Positions 54,307-62,898 of a stretch of DNA of 64,000 nt are shown here, one piece after another (position 1 is the first letter of the stretch; the number at the start of each line of letters is the position of its first letter). Source of the stretch: Sphingomonas sp. SORGH_AS_0950 (lineage in GTDB: Bacteria; Pseudomonadota; Alphaproteobacteria; Sphingomonadales; Sphingomonadaceae); the NCBI RefSeq assembly GCF_030818415.1, contig NZ_JAUTAE010000001.1:2940001-3004000 (forward strand), read 5' to 3'. The notes beneath the pieces were generated by a model. The model had not been told where the DNA came from. It saw only the letters and a program-made list of their open reading frames with translations, and did no database searches. The position numbers and the translations under genes are program-made.

Positions 54307-55599
54307 ATGATGGGCGACGCATTGCGGGTGGCTTTGGCGGGACTCGGTACGGTGGGAGGCGGCGTCATTCGCCTGCTCGACGCGAACCGGGAGCTGATTA
54401 CCCGGCGCGCCGGTCGTCCGATCGAAATCGTCGCCGTCTCCGCGCGCGACCGGACCAAGGATCGCGGCGTCGACCTGTCGCGGTTCGAATGGGTGGACGA
54501 CACCGCCGCGCTTGCCGCGCGCGAGGATGCCGATGTGGTGGTCGAGCTGATCGGCGGGTCGGACGGCCCTGCGCTGACGCTGGCGCGCACCGCGCTGGAG
54601 GCCGGACGCGGCTTCGTCACCGCCAACAAGGCGATGCTGGCGCATCACGGGCTGGAACTGGCGCAGAAGGCGGAGGCGTCGAAGGCCGCGCTGAAGTTCG
54701 AGGCGGCGGTGGCGGGCGGCATCCCGGTCATCAAGGGGCTGCGCGAAGGCGCGGCGGCCAATGCCATCGCGCGCGTCTATGGCATCCTGAACGGCACCTG
54801 CAATTTCATCCTGTCCAAGATGGAGGCGGAGGGCCGCGACTTCGCCGAAGTGCTCGCCGAGGCGCAGGCGCTGGGCTATGCCGAGGCGGACCCCAGCTTC
54901 GACATTGACGGGGTGGATGCCGCGCACAAGCTGTCGATCCTGGCCGCCATCGCCTTCGGCACGCAGCCGGCGTTTGGCGATGTCGCGATCGGCGGGGTGC
55001 GCCATGTCCTGGCCGCCGATATCGCGCAGGCGGCCTCGCTGGGCTACCGGGTGCGGCTGGTCGGCGTGGCGGAGGAAGGGGCGAACGGCCTGTTCCAGCG
55101 GGTGCATCCGCATCTGGTGCCGCTCGACCATCCGCTGGCGCATGTCACCGGATCGACCAATGCGGTGGTCGCGGAGGGCAATTTCGTCGGCCGCCTGCTG
55201 TTCCAGGGTGCGGGCGCGGGCGATGGCCCGACCGCCAGCGCGGTGGTCGCCGACCTGATCGACATTGCGCGCGGCGAATATGGCGCGTCCTTCGCCATGC
55301 CCGCGCACGAACTGATCCCGGCGGCCAAGGCCGATAGCGGCGAGCGACGCGGGCGCGCCTATCTGCGCTTCACCGTGCAGGACAAGGTCGGCGTGCTGGC
55401 CGAGATCGCGGCGGCGATGCGCGATGCGGGCGTGTCGATCGAAAGCCTGATCCAGCGCGGCGAGGCGGCCGATGGCGGCGTGATGATCGCCATCGTGACG
55501 CATGAGGGGCCGGAGCGCGCGGTCGCCCAGGCGCTGGAGCGGTTGCGTGGCAGCCAGAGCCTCGTGGGGCAGCCGCTGTTGATGCATATTCTGGGGTGA
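54307..55599 (+). CDS. hom: Homoserine dehydrogenase
   Basis: 430-residue NAD(P)-dependent enzyme converting aspartate semialdehyde to homoserine, the branch point to methionine and threonine. The Rossmann motif is GLGTVGGGVIRLL; the catalytic Lys region is VTANKAML; the substrate loop is GILNGTCNFILSKM. A C-terminal ACT domain (from ~350) allows feedback control, probably by threonine. It is followed by the 35-bp tandem palindromes. Confidence 0.96.
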   Translation: MMGDALRVALAGLGTVGGGVIRLLDANRELITRRAGRPIEIVAVSARDRTKDRGVDLSRFEWVDDTAALAAREDADVVVELIGGSDGPALTLARTALEAGRGFVTANKAMLAHHGLELAQKAEASKAALKFEAAVAGGIPVIKGLREGAAANAIARVYGILNGTCNFILSKMEAEGRDFAEVLAEAQALGYAEADPSFDIDGVDAAHKLSILAAIAFGTQPAFGDVAIGGVRHVLAADIAQAASLGYRVRLVGVAEEGANGLFQRVHPHLVPLDHPLAHVTGSTNAVVAEGNFVGRLLFQGAGAGDGPTASAVVADLIDIARGEYGASFAMPAHELIPAAKADSGERRGRAYLRFTVQDKVGVLAEIAAAMRDAGVSIESLIQRGEAADGGVMIAIVTHEGPERAVAQALERLRGSQSLVGQPLLMHILG

Positions 55600-55637
55600 G
55601 TGTCGGCGGGGGCGTAGGGTCTCTGCGAGGCCCCTTG

Positions 55638-55808
55638 CCCTCCCCCAGCCCCTCCCGCCTGCGGGAGGGGAGCTTTAAGGTGACGCCTCCCGCCTGCGGG
55701 AGGGGAGTTTTAGGGTGATGCCTCCCGCTTGCGGGAGTGGAGTTTATGGAATTCCGCGTTTCGTCCTTGCCGCTCCCCTCCCGCAGGCGGGAGGGGCTGG
55801 GGGAGGGC
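55638..55808. repeat. 35-bp tandem palindromic repeats with inverted flank
   Basis: Three direct 35-bp units start at 55651, 55686 and 55721, each opening CCTCCCG-N4-CGGGAG and continuing GGAG(C/T)TTTA. A fourth copy of the palindrome lies at 55775-55796. The outer boundary is GCCCTCCCCCAGCCCC on the left and GGGGCTGGGGGAGGGC on the right, an exact inverted pair. It fills the hom to oxygenase gap and shares its core with 1622-1723. Confidence 0.82.
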
Positions 55809-55830
55809 GGTGTCTCACCGAGCCCCTCCC

Positions 55831-56787
55831 TTACTTCTTGATCAATCCGATCTCGACAAGCCGCTCATACAGATAGTCATGCGCGGTGATCGGCGTCGGA
55901 TAACGGTTCGGATTGTCCGCCGTCACCGTACCCGGCAGCGTTTCGATCAGGAAATCGGGCGCGGGGTGCAGGAAGAAGGGCATGGAGTAACGCGAGAAGC
56001 CGCGCCGCTCGACCGGCGGGTTGACCACCCGGTGCGTGGTCGAGGGCAGGACATGGTTGGTCAGCCGCTGGAGCATGTCGCCGACATTGACCACCATCGC
56101 CCCTTCGGGCGGACGGATCGCCAGCCATTCGCCCGAATCGCGGTCGAGCAGTTCCAGCCCCGCCTCTTCCGCGCCCAGCAACAGGGTGATGAGGTTGATA
56201 TCCTCATGCGCGCCCGCCCGCACGCCCTCGGCATCCGCCGGGATGGGGGGATAATGGAGCAGGCGCAGCACCGAATTGCCGTCCTTGACCGCCGGATCGA
56301 ACCAGTGCGGATCGAGCTTCAGATGCCGGGCGATGGCCGACAGCAGGCGATCCCCCGCGCGGTCGAACGCGGTGAAGAGTTCGAGAAAGTCGTCGCGGAA
56401 CCCCTCGGGCCGGGTGGGCCAGATATTCGCGGGCATCCGGTCGGCATAGGCATGACCCTCGGGCAGCTCGCGGCCGACGTGCCAGAATTCCTTGAGGTCG
56501 ACGACCTTGGCATCCTTGGCGATCTCGGTCTTGAACGGGGTATAGCCGCGCGCGCCGCCGCCGCCGGGGATGTGATAGCCACGCTTTTCCGCCTCGGGCA
56601 GGTCGAACAGCGCCTTGGTCTGCGCCCAGGCGCGGTCGATCAGCTCGGCGGGGACGCCGTGATCGGCGACGATCGCAAAGCCGAACCGCTCGAACGAACC
56701 GCCCAGCGCGGCGGCGAACGCCTCGGGATCGCGGTCTTGATCGGCCAGGCTGAGCGTCGGGACCTCGGCGGAGCGGGTGTCGGTCAT
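55831..56787 (-). CDS. 2-oxoglutarate/Fe(II)-dependent oxygenase, isopenicillin N synthase family
   Basis: 318-residue non-heme iron oxygenase. The facial triad is in GAHEDINLITLL (HxD) and STTHRVVNPP (second His), and the 2-oxoglutarate-binding Arg in RGFSRYSMPFF. It resembles a widespread bacterial group of unknown substrate. The start is 35 bp within a short AT-rich stretch; a TTGACC lies upstream. Not part of any evident cluster. Confidence 0.87.
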   Translation of the reverse strand: MTDTRSAEVPTLSLADQDRDPEAFAAALGGSFERFGFAIVADHGVPAELIDRAWAQTKALFDLPEAEKRGYHIPGGGGARGYTPFKTEIAKDAKVVDLKEFWHVGRELPEGHAYADRMPANIWPTRPEGFRDDFLELFTAFDRAGDRLLSAIARHLKLDPHWFDPAVKDGNSVLRLLHYPPIPADAEGVRAGAHEDINLITLLLGAEEAGLELLDRDSGEWLAIRPPEGAMVVNVGDMLQRLTNHVLPSTTHRVVNPPVERRGFSRYSMPFFLHPAPDFLIETLPGTVTADNPNRYPTPITAHDYLYERLVEIGLIKK

Positions 56788-56872
56788 GAATATATCGTCC
56801 AGAAAATCGAATAGGCGTAAGGCTATATAATGTCCCTACCGGCCCGAACAGGCCAGCCGGTCGGCGGTCAAT

Positions 56873-57382
56873 TTATCCGCCGAGCGTGATCGTGCCCGTC
56901 GATCGGTCGCCGCCCGCATCGTGCAGATCGAGGCGGAAGCGCTTGTTCTCGGCGGTGGTGCCGACCAGCCCCTCGCCGCGATCGGTCAGGGTGAAATCGG
57001 CATCCGTCATCTTGTCGCGGAACCAGTCGCGCACCGTCTGCGGATCGGCGGGGCTGTCGAAGGTCATGACGAACGCCTTGTCGCGGCCATTGCCGACATC
57101 GACGTTGCGGATCTTCGAGCCGGGATAGAGATGGATGCCGTTCAGTTCGAAATTATCCGCCTCCAGCGACACCTTGGGCAGCTTGAACGCGCCGGTGAAG
57201 CCGGGCAGCGCCAGCTTCACCTCGCCCGATCTGCCGTCGACCGCCGCCAGCGTCTGGCCGTCCGAGCTGTTGATCGTCACCGAGGTCCCATCGGTCGGCC
57301 GGTCGCAACCCGCCAGCGCCCCCGCCAGCGCCAATGCCGTGCCCAGCGAAAGGGGCAGGGCGGTTCGATGCAGGATGGTCAT
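56873..57382 (-). CDS. Putative lipoprotein
   Basis: 169 residues; the ATG at 57382 (GGAG upstream) begins a lipobox signal LAGALAGCDRP. The mature part has beta-strand patterns (VKLALPGFTGAFKLPK; NGIHLYPGSKIRNVDVG) and ends GTITLGG. I recognise no family with certainty. It is divergent from the MFS pump, 166 bp away. Confidence 0.72.
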   Translation of the reverse strand: MTILHRTALPLSLGTALALAGALAGCDRPTDGTSVTINSSDGQTLAAVDGRSGEVKLALPGFTGAFKLPKVSLEADNFELNGIHLYPGSKIRNVDVGNGRDKAFVMTFDSPADPQTVRDWFRDKMTDADFTLTDRGEGLVGTTAENKRFRLDLHDAGGDRSTGTITLGG

Positions 57383-57548
57383 GACGGCAAACTCCCTCCA
57401 GTGTCCTGTCGGTCCGATACACGTGGGGGTGGTGTCTGGCGCGCGCAAGCTGTCAACGTGCTGAACGCGGTTGACGGCGGAGGTGATCGGCTCGGTTTGG
57501 GTTTTCCCGGTTTCCCTGGCGTCCGAACGCGCTTATGGGACAGGCATC

Positions 57549-58796
57549 ATGTCCGAATCCCGTTCCGCTGATCCGGCGACCCCCGTCGCCGCCGACACCC
57601 CCGGCGCGCCCATCGGCTTTGTCGAATTCGTCCTGCTGATCGCGGCGCTGATGGCGCTGACCGCGCTGGGGATCGATTCGATGCTGCCCGCGCTGCCCGC
57701 CATCGGCGAGGCGCTGAACGCGTCGCCCACCCAGCGGCCCTTCGTCGTCACCGCCTTCCTGATCGGGTTCGGCGTGGCGCAGCTGGTGCATGGGCCGCTG
57801 GCGGACCGTTACGGGCGGCGGCGGGTGCTGATCGTGGCGCTGGTCATCTATATCGTCGCCAATGGCGCGGCGGCGATGGCGGGCAGCTTCCTGCTGCTGA
57901 TGGTCGCGCGCGTCTGTGCGGGCGCGGCGATCGCGGCGACGCGGGTGGCGACGGTGGCGCTGGTTCGCGACTGCTATCATGGTCGCGCCATGGCGCAGGT
58001 CATGTCGATCGCCTTCATGGTGTTCATGGTGGTGCCGATCCTGGCGCCCGCTTTCGGTGAGCTGGTGCTCTTGTTCGGCAACTGGCGGCTGATCTTCTGG
58101 ACCATTGCGGGCCTCGCCACGCTGGTGCTGATCTGGTTCGCGGTCCGCATGCCCGAGACGCTGAAGCCCGAGGCGCGGCTGCCGATCTCGCTCGGCCGGA
58201 TCTGGCGCGGCTGGCGGCAGACGGCGGCCGACCGGCTGTCGCTGGGCTATACGCTGGCGGCGACCGCGCTGATGGCGGCGCTCTATGGCTATCTCAACTC
58301 GGTGCAGCCGATCATGGCGGTGACGTTCGGGCGCGAGAAGCTGCTCGCGCTGATCTTCGCCACCACCTCGGTGACGATGGCGGCGGCCAATCTGCTCAAC
58401 TCGCGGATCGTCATGCGGCTGGGCACGCGGCTGATCAGCCACAGCTCGGTGACGATCCTGATCGTCGTATCGGCGCTGCATCTGGCGATCGCTTGGTTTG
58501 GCGGCGAGTCGCTGGTCGTGTTCGCGGTGCTTCAGGCGATCACCATGGCCTGTTTCGGTCTGGCGACCTCCAATTTCTCGGCGATGGCGATGGAGAATAT
58601 GGGCGGTATCGCGGGCACCGCGTCGAGCGTGCAGGGATTTGCCAGCGTCACCATCGGGTCGGTGATCGGCGCCGGGATCGGCCAGGCCTTTGACGGGACG
58701 ACCCGGCCCTTGACGCTGGGCTTCCTGGTGGCGGGATGCGCGGCCTTCGCCTTCGTGTTCGCGACCGAGCGCGGGCGGATGTTCCGTCCCCTCTGA
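57549..58796 (+). CDS. Bcr/CflA-family MFS drug efflux transporter
   Basis: 415-residue twelve-TM major facilitator. The motif A loop is GPLADRYGRRRVLI and the TM-proximal DSMLPALPAIG segment, both typical of Bcr/CflA drug:H+ antiporters. The start at 57549 gives a normal N-terminus. Substrates (bicyclomycin, chloramphenicol and others for characterised relatives) cannot be predicted. It has no local regulator. Confidence 0.9.
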   Translation: MSESRSADPATPVAADTPGAPIGFVEFVLLIAALMALTALGIDSMLPALPAIGEALNASPTQRPFVVTAFLIGFGVAQLVHGPLADRYGRRRVLIVALVIYIVANGAAAMAGSFLLLMVARVCAGAAIAATRVATVALVRDCYHGRAMAQVMSIAFMVFMVVPILAPAFGELVLLFGNWRLIFWTIAGLATLVLIWFAVRMPETLKPEARLPISLGRIWRGWRQTAADRLSLGYTLAATALMAALYGYLNSVQPIMAVTFGREKLLALIFATTSVTMAAANLLNSRIVMRLGTRLISHSSVTILIVVSALHLAIAWFGGESLVVFAVLQAITMACFGLATSNFSAMAMENMGGIAGTASSVQGFASVTIGSVIGAGIGQAFDGTTRPLTLGFLVAGCAAFAFVFATERGRMFRPL

Positions 58797-58871
58797 CACG
58801 CGCACGGCCCGCGCCGGGAACCGGCCGGGCCGCCGCACCGTTCCACCCTCCACAGATCACAGGAGGCAAGG

Positions 58872-59213
58872 ATGGGCGGACATCAGGTTTCCAGCCAGGG
58901 ACCCGGCGACGACGGCTGGGACGAGGAAGGCTATGACGAGAGCCAGCGTGCCGAAATCCTGGAGGCGACGCGCGACGGCCCCAGCGATGGCGTGCTGATC
59001 ACCGATATCGACCCCGATCTGGGCGACGATACGGTGGAGGACGAACCGATCGACGAACTCGACATGGACTCCGAAGAGGTCGGCGAGAGCGACGCCTCGG
59101 TCGACATGAGTGCCGAGGACATCGACGAGGACGATCTCCAGGAGGATTTCGAGGACGACACCGTCGCCGACGGCGATATCGACGAAGCCGACGACGCCGC
59201 GCTGCGGCCATGA
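58872..59213 (+). CDS. Small, highly acidic hypothetical protein
   Basis: 113 residues with about a third Asp+Glu, concentrated in the second half (EDIDEDDLQEDFEDDTVADG). No signal peptide or fold; probably disordered. GGAGG precedes the ATG. It overlaps the start of the next lipoprotein gene by 4 bp. Function unknown; an acidic linker or metal/protein-binding role would fit, but nothing shows it. Confidence 0.7.
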   Translation: MGGHQVSSQGPGDDGWDEEGYDESQRAEILEATRDGPSDGVLITDIDPDLGDDTVEDEPIDELDMDSEEVGESDASVDMSAEDIDEDDLQEDFEDDTVADGDIDEADDAALRP

Positions 59214-59536
59214 ACCGCCTGCCAGTCGCGCTGGCGGCCGGGGGGATCGTGCTGGTCGGCTGTTCGACCATGCCCGATCCCCGCTCCTCGATGCCGCCGA
59301 TGGTCTCGACCGATTTCCGGTGCGAGAATGGCAGCCGCTTCTGGGTCCGTTTCGACAATCGCGATGACAGCGCGCTGATGCGGCTGGACGGCGATCTCGC
59401 GATACGCCTGACCGGTCAGCCGGTCGCGTCCGGGATCCATTATGCCGGGTTCGGTCATGACCTGCGCGGGAAGGGGGGTGAGGTTGTTTTGACACGCCCC
59501 ACCGGCGATTCCTTCCGCTGCCAGGCCGTCCGCTGA
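59210..59536 (+). CDS. MliC-like lysozyme-inhibitor lipoprotein (putative)
   Basis: 108 residues with a lipobox signal (GGIVLVGCSTM). The mature region fits the MliC/PliC c-type lysozyme inhibitor pattern: FRCENGSRFWVRFDN, SGIHYAGFGHDLRGKG and a closing Cys (DSFRCQAV), the two cysteines forming a disulfide and the SGxxY loop contacting the enzyme. Identity to characterised MliC is modest by eye. It overlaps the acidic protein by 4 bp. Confidence 0.75.
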   Translation: MNRLPVALAAGGIVLVGCSTMPDPRSSMPPMVSTDFRCENGSRFWVRFDNRDDSALMRLDGDLAIRLTGQPVASGIHYAGFGHDLRGKGGEVVLTRPTGDSFRCQAVR

Positions 59537-59766
59537 GCCGAGGGCATCATTCAAGGCGAAAAAATGGCGGAAAATCTGGGCCGCCGCATTCTCCCCTCAA
59601 TTGGTTCATCTAGGTGACAGGAACTGTGTCATCGCGGCAACAGGTTCCCACAACGCGACCAAAATGACGATCTTCGTGCAACCCCGCACGGTTTTGCCGG
59701 TTAAGCGGGCCTGGGCTGAGCGGTTCGATCCGCCGCCCCACATAGAATAAGAGAAGGGTATCTCAC

Positions 59767-60411
59767 ATGCGTAAGCTTTCCCTCGTCGCCGCTGCGGCGG
59801 CCGCGTTCGTTGCCGTGCCTGCCATGGCACAGGACATGAACACCACCGACACGACGGCTGCGGCACCCGCCCCGGCCGCCGACACCGCGACCGCTCCCGA
59901 TGGCACCCGCGCCTTCGGTATCGAGCCGTACGTCGCGGTCATGGGTGGTTGGGAGCAGTTCGATCGCCAGTCGGTCGCCGGCATTCCCACGCAGCCCAAG
60001 GGCTATAACCTGGACGGCGCGCTGGTCGAGGGCATCGTCGGCTTCAACGTGCCGCTGGGCCCGGTGTTCGTCGGCGCCGAGGGCGCGGTCGCCAAGGGCG
60101 TGTCGGGCGACATCGACTGGCAGTATGGCGCCTATGGCCGCGCGGGCTTCCGCGCCGGTGAGAGCGGCCTGTTCTACGGCAAGGTCGGCTATCGCTGGAA
60201 CAACTTCCACAACTTCGCTCCGGGCGTCGCTGGCGACCTGAAGCGTGACTATCACGCGACCGTCTATGGCGTCGGCGCCGAAGTCGGCCCGAAGGACATC
60301 GGTCTGGGCGGCTTGACCGGCAACTCGGGTCTGCGCCTCCGTCTGGAAGTCTCGACCTTCGACGACGCGCACTCCTTCCGTCCGATGGCGGGTGTCGTCG
60401 CACACTTCTGA
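59767..60411 (+). CDS. Outer-membrane beta-barrel protein (opacity-type)
   Basis: 214 residues with a signal peptide (to PAMAQ), a Thr/Ala/Pro linker and a small eight-stranded barrel: alternating strands such as YVAVMGGWEQFDR, GYNLDGALVEGIVGFNVPLG, GLFYGKVGYRWNN and the terminal AGVVAHF. Similar OMPs include opacity/Omp25-type proteins, with structural roles. AAGGG lies upstream of the ATG. It is followed by a strong terminator. Confidence 0.85.
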   Translation: MRKLSLVAAAAAAFVAVPAMAQDMNTTDTTAAAPAPAADTATAPDGTRAFGIEPYVAVMGGWEQFDRQSVAGIPTQPKGYNLDGALVEGIVGFNVPLGPVFVGAEGAVAKGVSGDIDWQYGAYGRAGFRAGESGLFYGKVGYRWNNFHNFAPGVAGDLKRDYHATVYGVGAEVGPKDIGLGGLTGNSGLRLRLEVSTFDDAHSFRPMAGVVAHF

Positions 60412-60440
60412 TCCCTCGGGGTCCAGTTGGCGTAAGGTGG

Positions 60441-60472
60441 CGGGGTTCGGCAGTGATGCCGGACCCCGTTTT
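60441..60472 (+). terminator. Intrinsic terminator after the outer-membrane protein gene
   Basis: CGGGGTTCGGC (60441-60451) pairs with GCCGGACCCCG (60458-60468) with one mismatch, loop AGTGAT, then TTTT (60469-60472). Confidence 0.85.
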
Positions 60473-60483
60473 CCTTGGGGGCC

Positions 60484-60837
60484 ATGCTTCCCATATCGAT
60501 GACGATGACCGGACGGGTAAAACGCAAGGTGGGACTGGCGGCCGCCGCCCAACGGGTCGAGCGGGCACCGCCGCGATCCTGCGCGCTGTGCGACCGGCCG
60601 CTGGGGGCGAAGGTGGAATGGCACCACCTCGTCCCCAAGAGCGAAGGCGGGCGCGAGACGGTGCCGGTTCATCCCATCTGTCACCGGACCATCCATGCGA
60701 CCTTTTCCAACGCGGAACTGGCGCGGGGGTTTTCGGACTTCGCGGTACTGCGGGCGCATCCGGAGATGGCGCGGTTCCTGCGGTGGATTGCCGGGAAACC
60801 GGCGGACTTCCATGCGCCGACGCGGGCGGCGCGGTGA
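60484..60837 (+). CDS. HNH endonuclease
   Basis: 117 residues from the ATG at 60484; other in-frame ATGs at 60499 and 60505 are equally possible. A single HNH domain: CALCDRPL (CxxC), EWHHLVPKSEGG (the catalytic His), then PICHRTIHATFSN. This is a metal-binding nuclease core; the N-terminal ~25 residues are basic and the C-terminal part (FLRWIAGKPADFH) is short. Whether it acts in repair, defence or is a homing remnant is unknown. Confidence 0.78.
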   Translation: MLPISMTMTGRVKRKVGLAAAAQRVERAPPRSCALCDRPLGAKVEWHHLVPKSEGGRETVPVHPICHRTIHATFSNAELARGFSDFAVLRAHPEMARFLRWIAGKPADFHAPTRAAR

Positions 60838-60842
60838 TCTGG

Positions 60843-61177
60843 GTTCGCGCGAAGGCGCGATGGCGCGAAGAGGTGTGGTTCGCGCAGAGGCGCAGAGGCG
60901 CAGAGAGCGCGGAGATTATTTGGGCGCGCGGCCAGCTCTCCCAATCTCCGTTCAGCCTGAGCGCAGTCGAAGGCCAAGGGAAACCCTCTCCCCACAACCC
61001 TTACGGCCGCAGGCCAAACTCGAAATTTCATAGTGTGACAGGCGTTATCCCGTGGCCTTCGACTACGCTCAGGCTGAACGGATGTGAGGAGATCCTCTTC
61101 CTGCCTTCTTTCCTCCGCGCCCTCCGCGCCTCTGCGCGAACCACACCTCTTCGCGCCATCGCGGCTTCGCGCGAATC
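60843..61177. repeat. Nested inverted repeats: CGCGAAG arms enclosing a CGTTCAG pair
   Basis: Outer arms at 60843-60914 and 61112-61177 are inverted copies of the family at 1731-1950. Inside them lie forward and inverted copies of the CGTTCAGCCTGAGCG repeat (60947-60982 and 61052-61081). The 376-bp gap between the HNH gene and nrdB thus forms one long nested palindrome with no gene. The right arm ends within a base of the nrdB terminator. Confidence 0.8.
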
Positions 61178-61207
61178 AAAAAAAGGGCGGACCGAAGCCC
61201 GCCCTTT
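61178..61207 (-). terminator. Intrinsic terminator of nrdB
   Basis: AAAGGGCGG (61182-61190) pairs with CCGCCCTTT (61199-61207), loop ACCGAAGC. The A7 run at 61178-61184 gives T7 on the minus strand. It begins six bases beyond the nrdB stop. Confidence 0.88.
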
Positions 61208-61213
61208 CGGCAA

Positions 61214-62269
61214 TCACTCCGCCGCGACGCCTGCGGCCGAGAACATGTCGCCGGTCTCGCCCGGCTCCTCGTTCGCCGCCTTGGCGGTCTTGGCCTTTTG
61301 CCGCGTGTCGAACGCGTCCCAGACGTCGTTCCACTGGCCGCGCGTCGCCGCCTTCGAATATTCGGTGGCGCGCGTCTCGAAGAAGTTCGCATGCTCCACG
61401 CCGTTGAGCAGCGGGGTCAGCCAGGGCAGCGGATGCTCATCGATCATGTAGATCGGCTTCAGGCCCAGCTGGCCCAGGCGCCAGTCGGCGATGTAGCGGA
61501 TATACTTCTTGATCTCCTTGGGCTTCATCCCCTCGACCGGGCCCATTTCAAAGGCGAGGTCGATGAAATTATCCTCCAGGCGGATCGTCGTCTGGCACAC
61601 ATCGGCGATGTCGTCCTTCACCGCCTTGGTCAGGCACTGGCGCTCCTGGCAGAAGGCGTGGAACATGCGGATGATGCCTTCACAGTGCAGGCTCTCGTCG
61701 CGCACCGACCAGCTGACGATCTGGCCCATGCCCTTCATCTTGTTGAAGCGCGGGAAGTTCATCAGCATCGCGAAGGACGCGAACAGCTGGACGCCCTCGG
61801 TGAAGCCGCCGAACATCGCCAGGGTGCGGGCGATGTCCTCGTCGCTGTCGACGCCGAAATTCTGCATGTAGTCATGCTTGTCCTTCATCTCGGCATATTC
61901 GAGGAAGGCACCATATTCGCTCTCGGGCATGCCGATCGTGTCGAGCAGATGGCTGTACGCCGCGATGTGCACCGTCTCCATGTTGGAGAAGGCGGTCAGC
62001 ATCATCTTGATCTCGGTCGGCTTGAACACCCGGCCATATTTCTCGTGATAGCAGTCCTGCACCTCGACGTCCGCCTGGGTGAAGAAGCGGAAGATCTGGG
62101 TCAGCAGGTTGCGCTCATGATCGGTCAGCTTCTGCGCCCAGTCGCGGCAATCCTCGCCCAGCGGCACCTCTTCGGGTAGCCAGTGGAGCTGTTGCTGACG
62201 CTTCCAGAACTCGAACGCCCAGGGGTATTCGAAGGGCTTATACTGCTTGGAGGCTTGGAGAAGTGGCAT
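61214..62269 (-). CDS. nrdB: Ribonucleoside-diphosphate reductase beta subunit
   Basis: 351-residue NrdB, which carries the di-iron centre and the tyrosyl radical needed by NrdA to reduce ribonucleotides for DNA synthesis. In METVHIAAYSHLLDTIG the Glu and His are iron ligands and the Tyr is placed as in E. coli Y122; the distal ligands lie in SVRDESLHCEG. Its partner nrdA is about 1.1 kb upstream on the same strand, with three small genes between. Confidence 0.96.
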   Translation of the reverse strand: MPLLQASKQYKPFEYPWAFEFWKRQQQLHWLPEEVPLGEDCRDWAQKLTDHERNLLTQIFRFFTQADVEVQDCYHEKYGRVFKPTEIKMMLTAFSNMETVHIAAYSHLLDTIGMPESEYGAFLEYAEMKDKHDYMQNFGVDSDEDIARTLAMFGGFTEGVQLFASFAMLMNFPRFNKMKGMGQIVSWSVRDESLHCEGIIRMFHAFCQERQCLTKAVKDDIADVCQTTIRLEDNFIDLAFEMGPVEGMKPKEIKKYIRYIADWRLGQLGLKPIYMIDEHPLPWLTPLLNGVEHANFFETRATEYSKAATRGQWNDVWDAFDTRQKAKTAKAANEEPGETGDMFSAAGVAAE

Positions 62270-62315
62270 CGGGGTTACTCCGGATACGAATGACGTAAAG
62301 AGGGTGAAGGCCGGT

Positions 62316-62513
62316 TCAGCCGCTGCTGGCCCAGGAGCGCAGAGCGGTGGCGAAACCGGCGAGAATGATCCCGCCCATGGCGAACATGGTGCCCGCGATC
62401 AGCCGGGCGTAACGGCCCTGCTCCGACCGGGGCGTGCGGAGCTGCAACAGCAGGATCAAGCCGATCCCGCCCAGCAACGCCGCGACGGCGTACATGATGA
62501 ACGCCGATGTCAT
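62316..62513 (-). CDS. Small two-TM membrane protein
   Basis: 65 residues with two hydrophobic segments (FIMYAVAALLGGIGLILLL and AGTMFAMGGIILAGFATAL) joined by a charged loop. It is encoded directly upstream of nrdB on the same strand, 46 bp away, and may be co-expressed. Function unknown. Confidence 0.72.
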   Translation of the reverse strand: MTSAFIMYAVAALLGGIGLILLLQLRTPRSEQGRYARLIAGTMFAMGGIILAGFATALRSWASSG

Positions 62514-62569
62514 GCGACCAATTCCGGTGTGGCGCGTTCCGAAACCGAACCCAACACAGGAGATTCAAG

Positions 62570-62821
62570 ATGGTCGATGTCAGCCAGATCAAGGAACATG
62601 CCGAAGTCATCGGTGCGGACGGCGTCCATGTCGGGACGGTCGATCATGTCCAGGGCGACCGCATCAAGCTGACCAAGAACGACAGCCCCCAGACCGAGGA
62701 CGGGCAGGGCGCCAAGCATCATTACCTGCCGATCGGCCTGGTCGCCGAGGTCGAGGGCGATCAGGTCCGCCTGTCGGCGACCGCGCAGAACGCCGTCGAC
62801 CAGTTCGAAGAGGCGGAGTGA
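62570..62821 (+). CDS. DUF2171 domain protein
   Basis: 83 residues. DUF2171 core: VDVSQIKEHAEVIGADGVHVGTVDHVQGDRIKLTK, a small beta-rich (PRC-barrel-like) protein that ends in an acidic tail. It is commonly found in several copies in sphingomonads, with unknown role; some are stress-induced. AGGAG lies just upstream of the ATG. It is divergent from the small membrane protein. Confidence 0.85.
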   Translation: MVDVSQIKEHAEVIGADGVHVGTVDHVQGDRIKLTKNDSPQTEDGQGAKHHYLPIGLVAEVEGDQVRLSATAQNAVDQFEEAE

Positions 62822-62829
62822 ACTCCCAA

Positions 62830-62890
62830 CCCCTCTCCCCTTGTGGGAGAGGGAGGGGCCCGCGGCCGAAGGCCGTGGGAGGGTGAGGGG
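62830..62890. repeat. Left inverted repeat flanking the DUF559 gene
   Basis: About 61 bp reading CCCCTCTCCCCTTGTGGGAG... through GCCCGCGGCCGAAGGCCGTGGGAGGG to TGAGGGG. It is almost the exact reverse complement of 63284-63345; the two enclose the DUF559 gene. It also has its own internal GCGGCCGAAGGCCGT palindrome. It lies 9 bp beyond the DUF2171 stop. Confidence 0.9.
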
Positions 62891-62898
62891 GCCGTCCA

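Noticed and set aside
55651..55755. Three evenly spaced repeats that could suggest a CRISPR array
   Set aside because: Units are contiguous direct repeats with no variable spacers, the palindrome occurs elsewhere as a REP, and there are no cas genes nearby.
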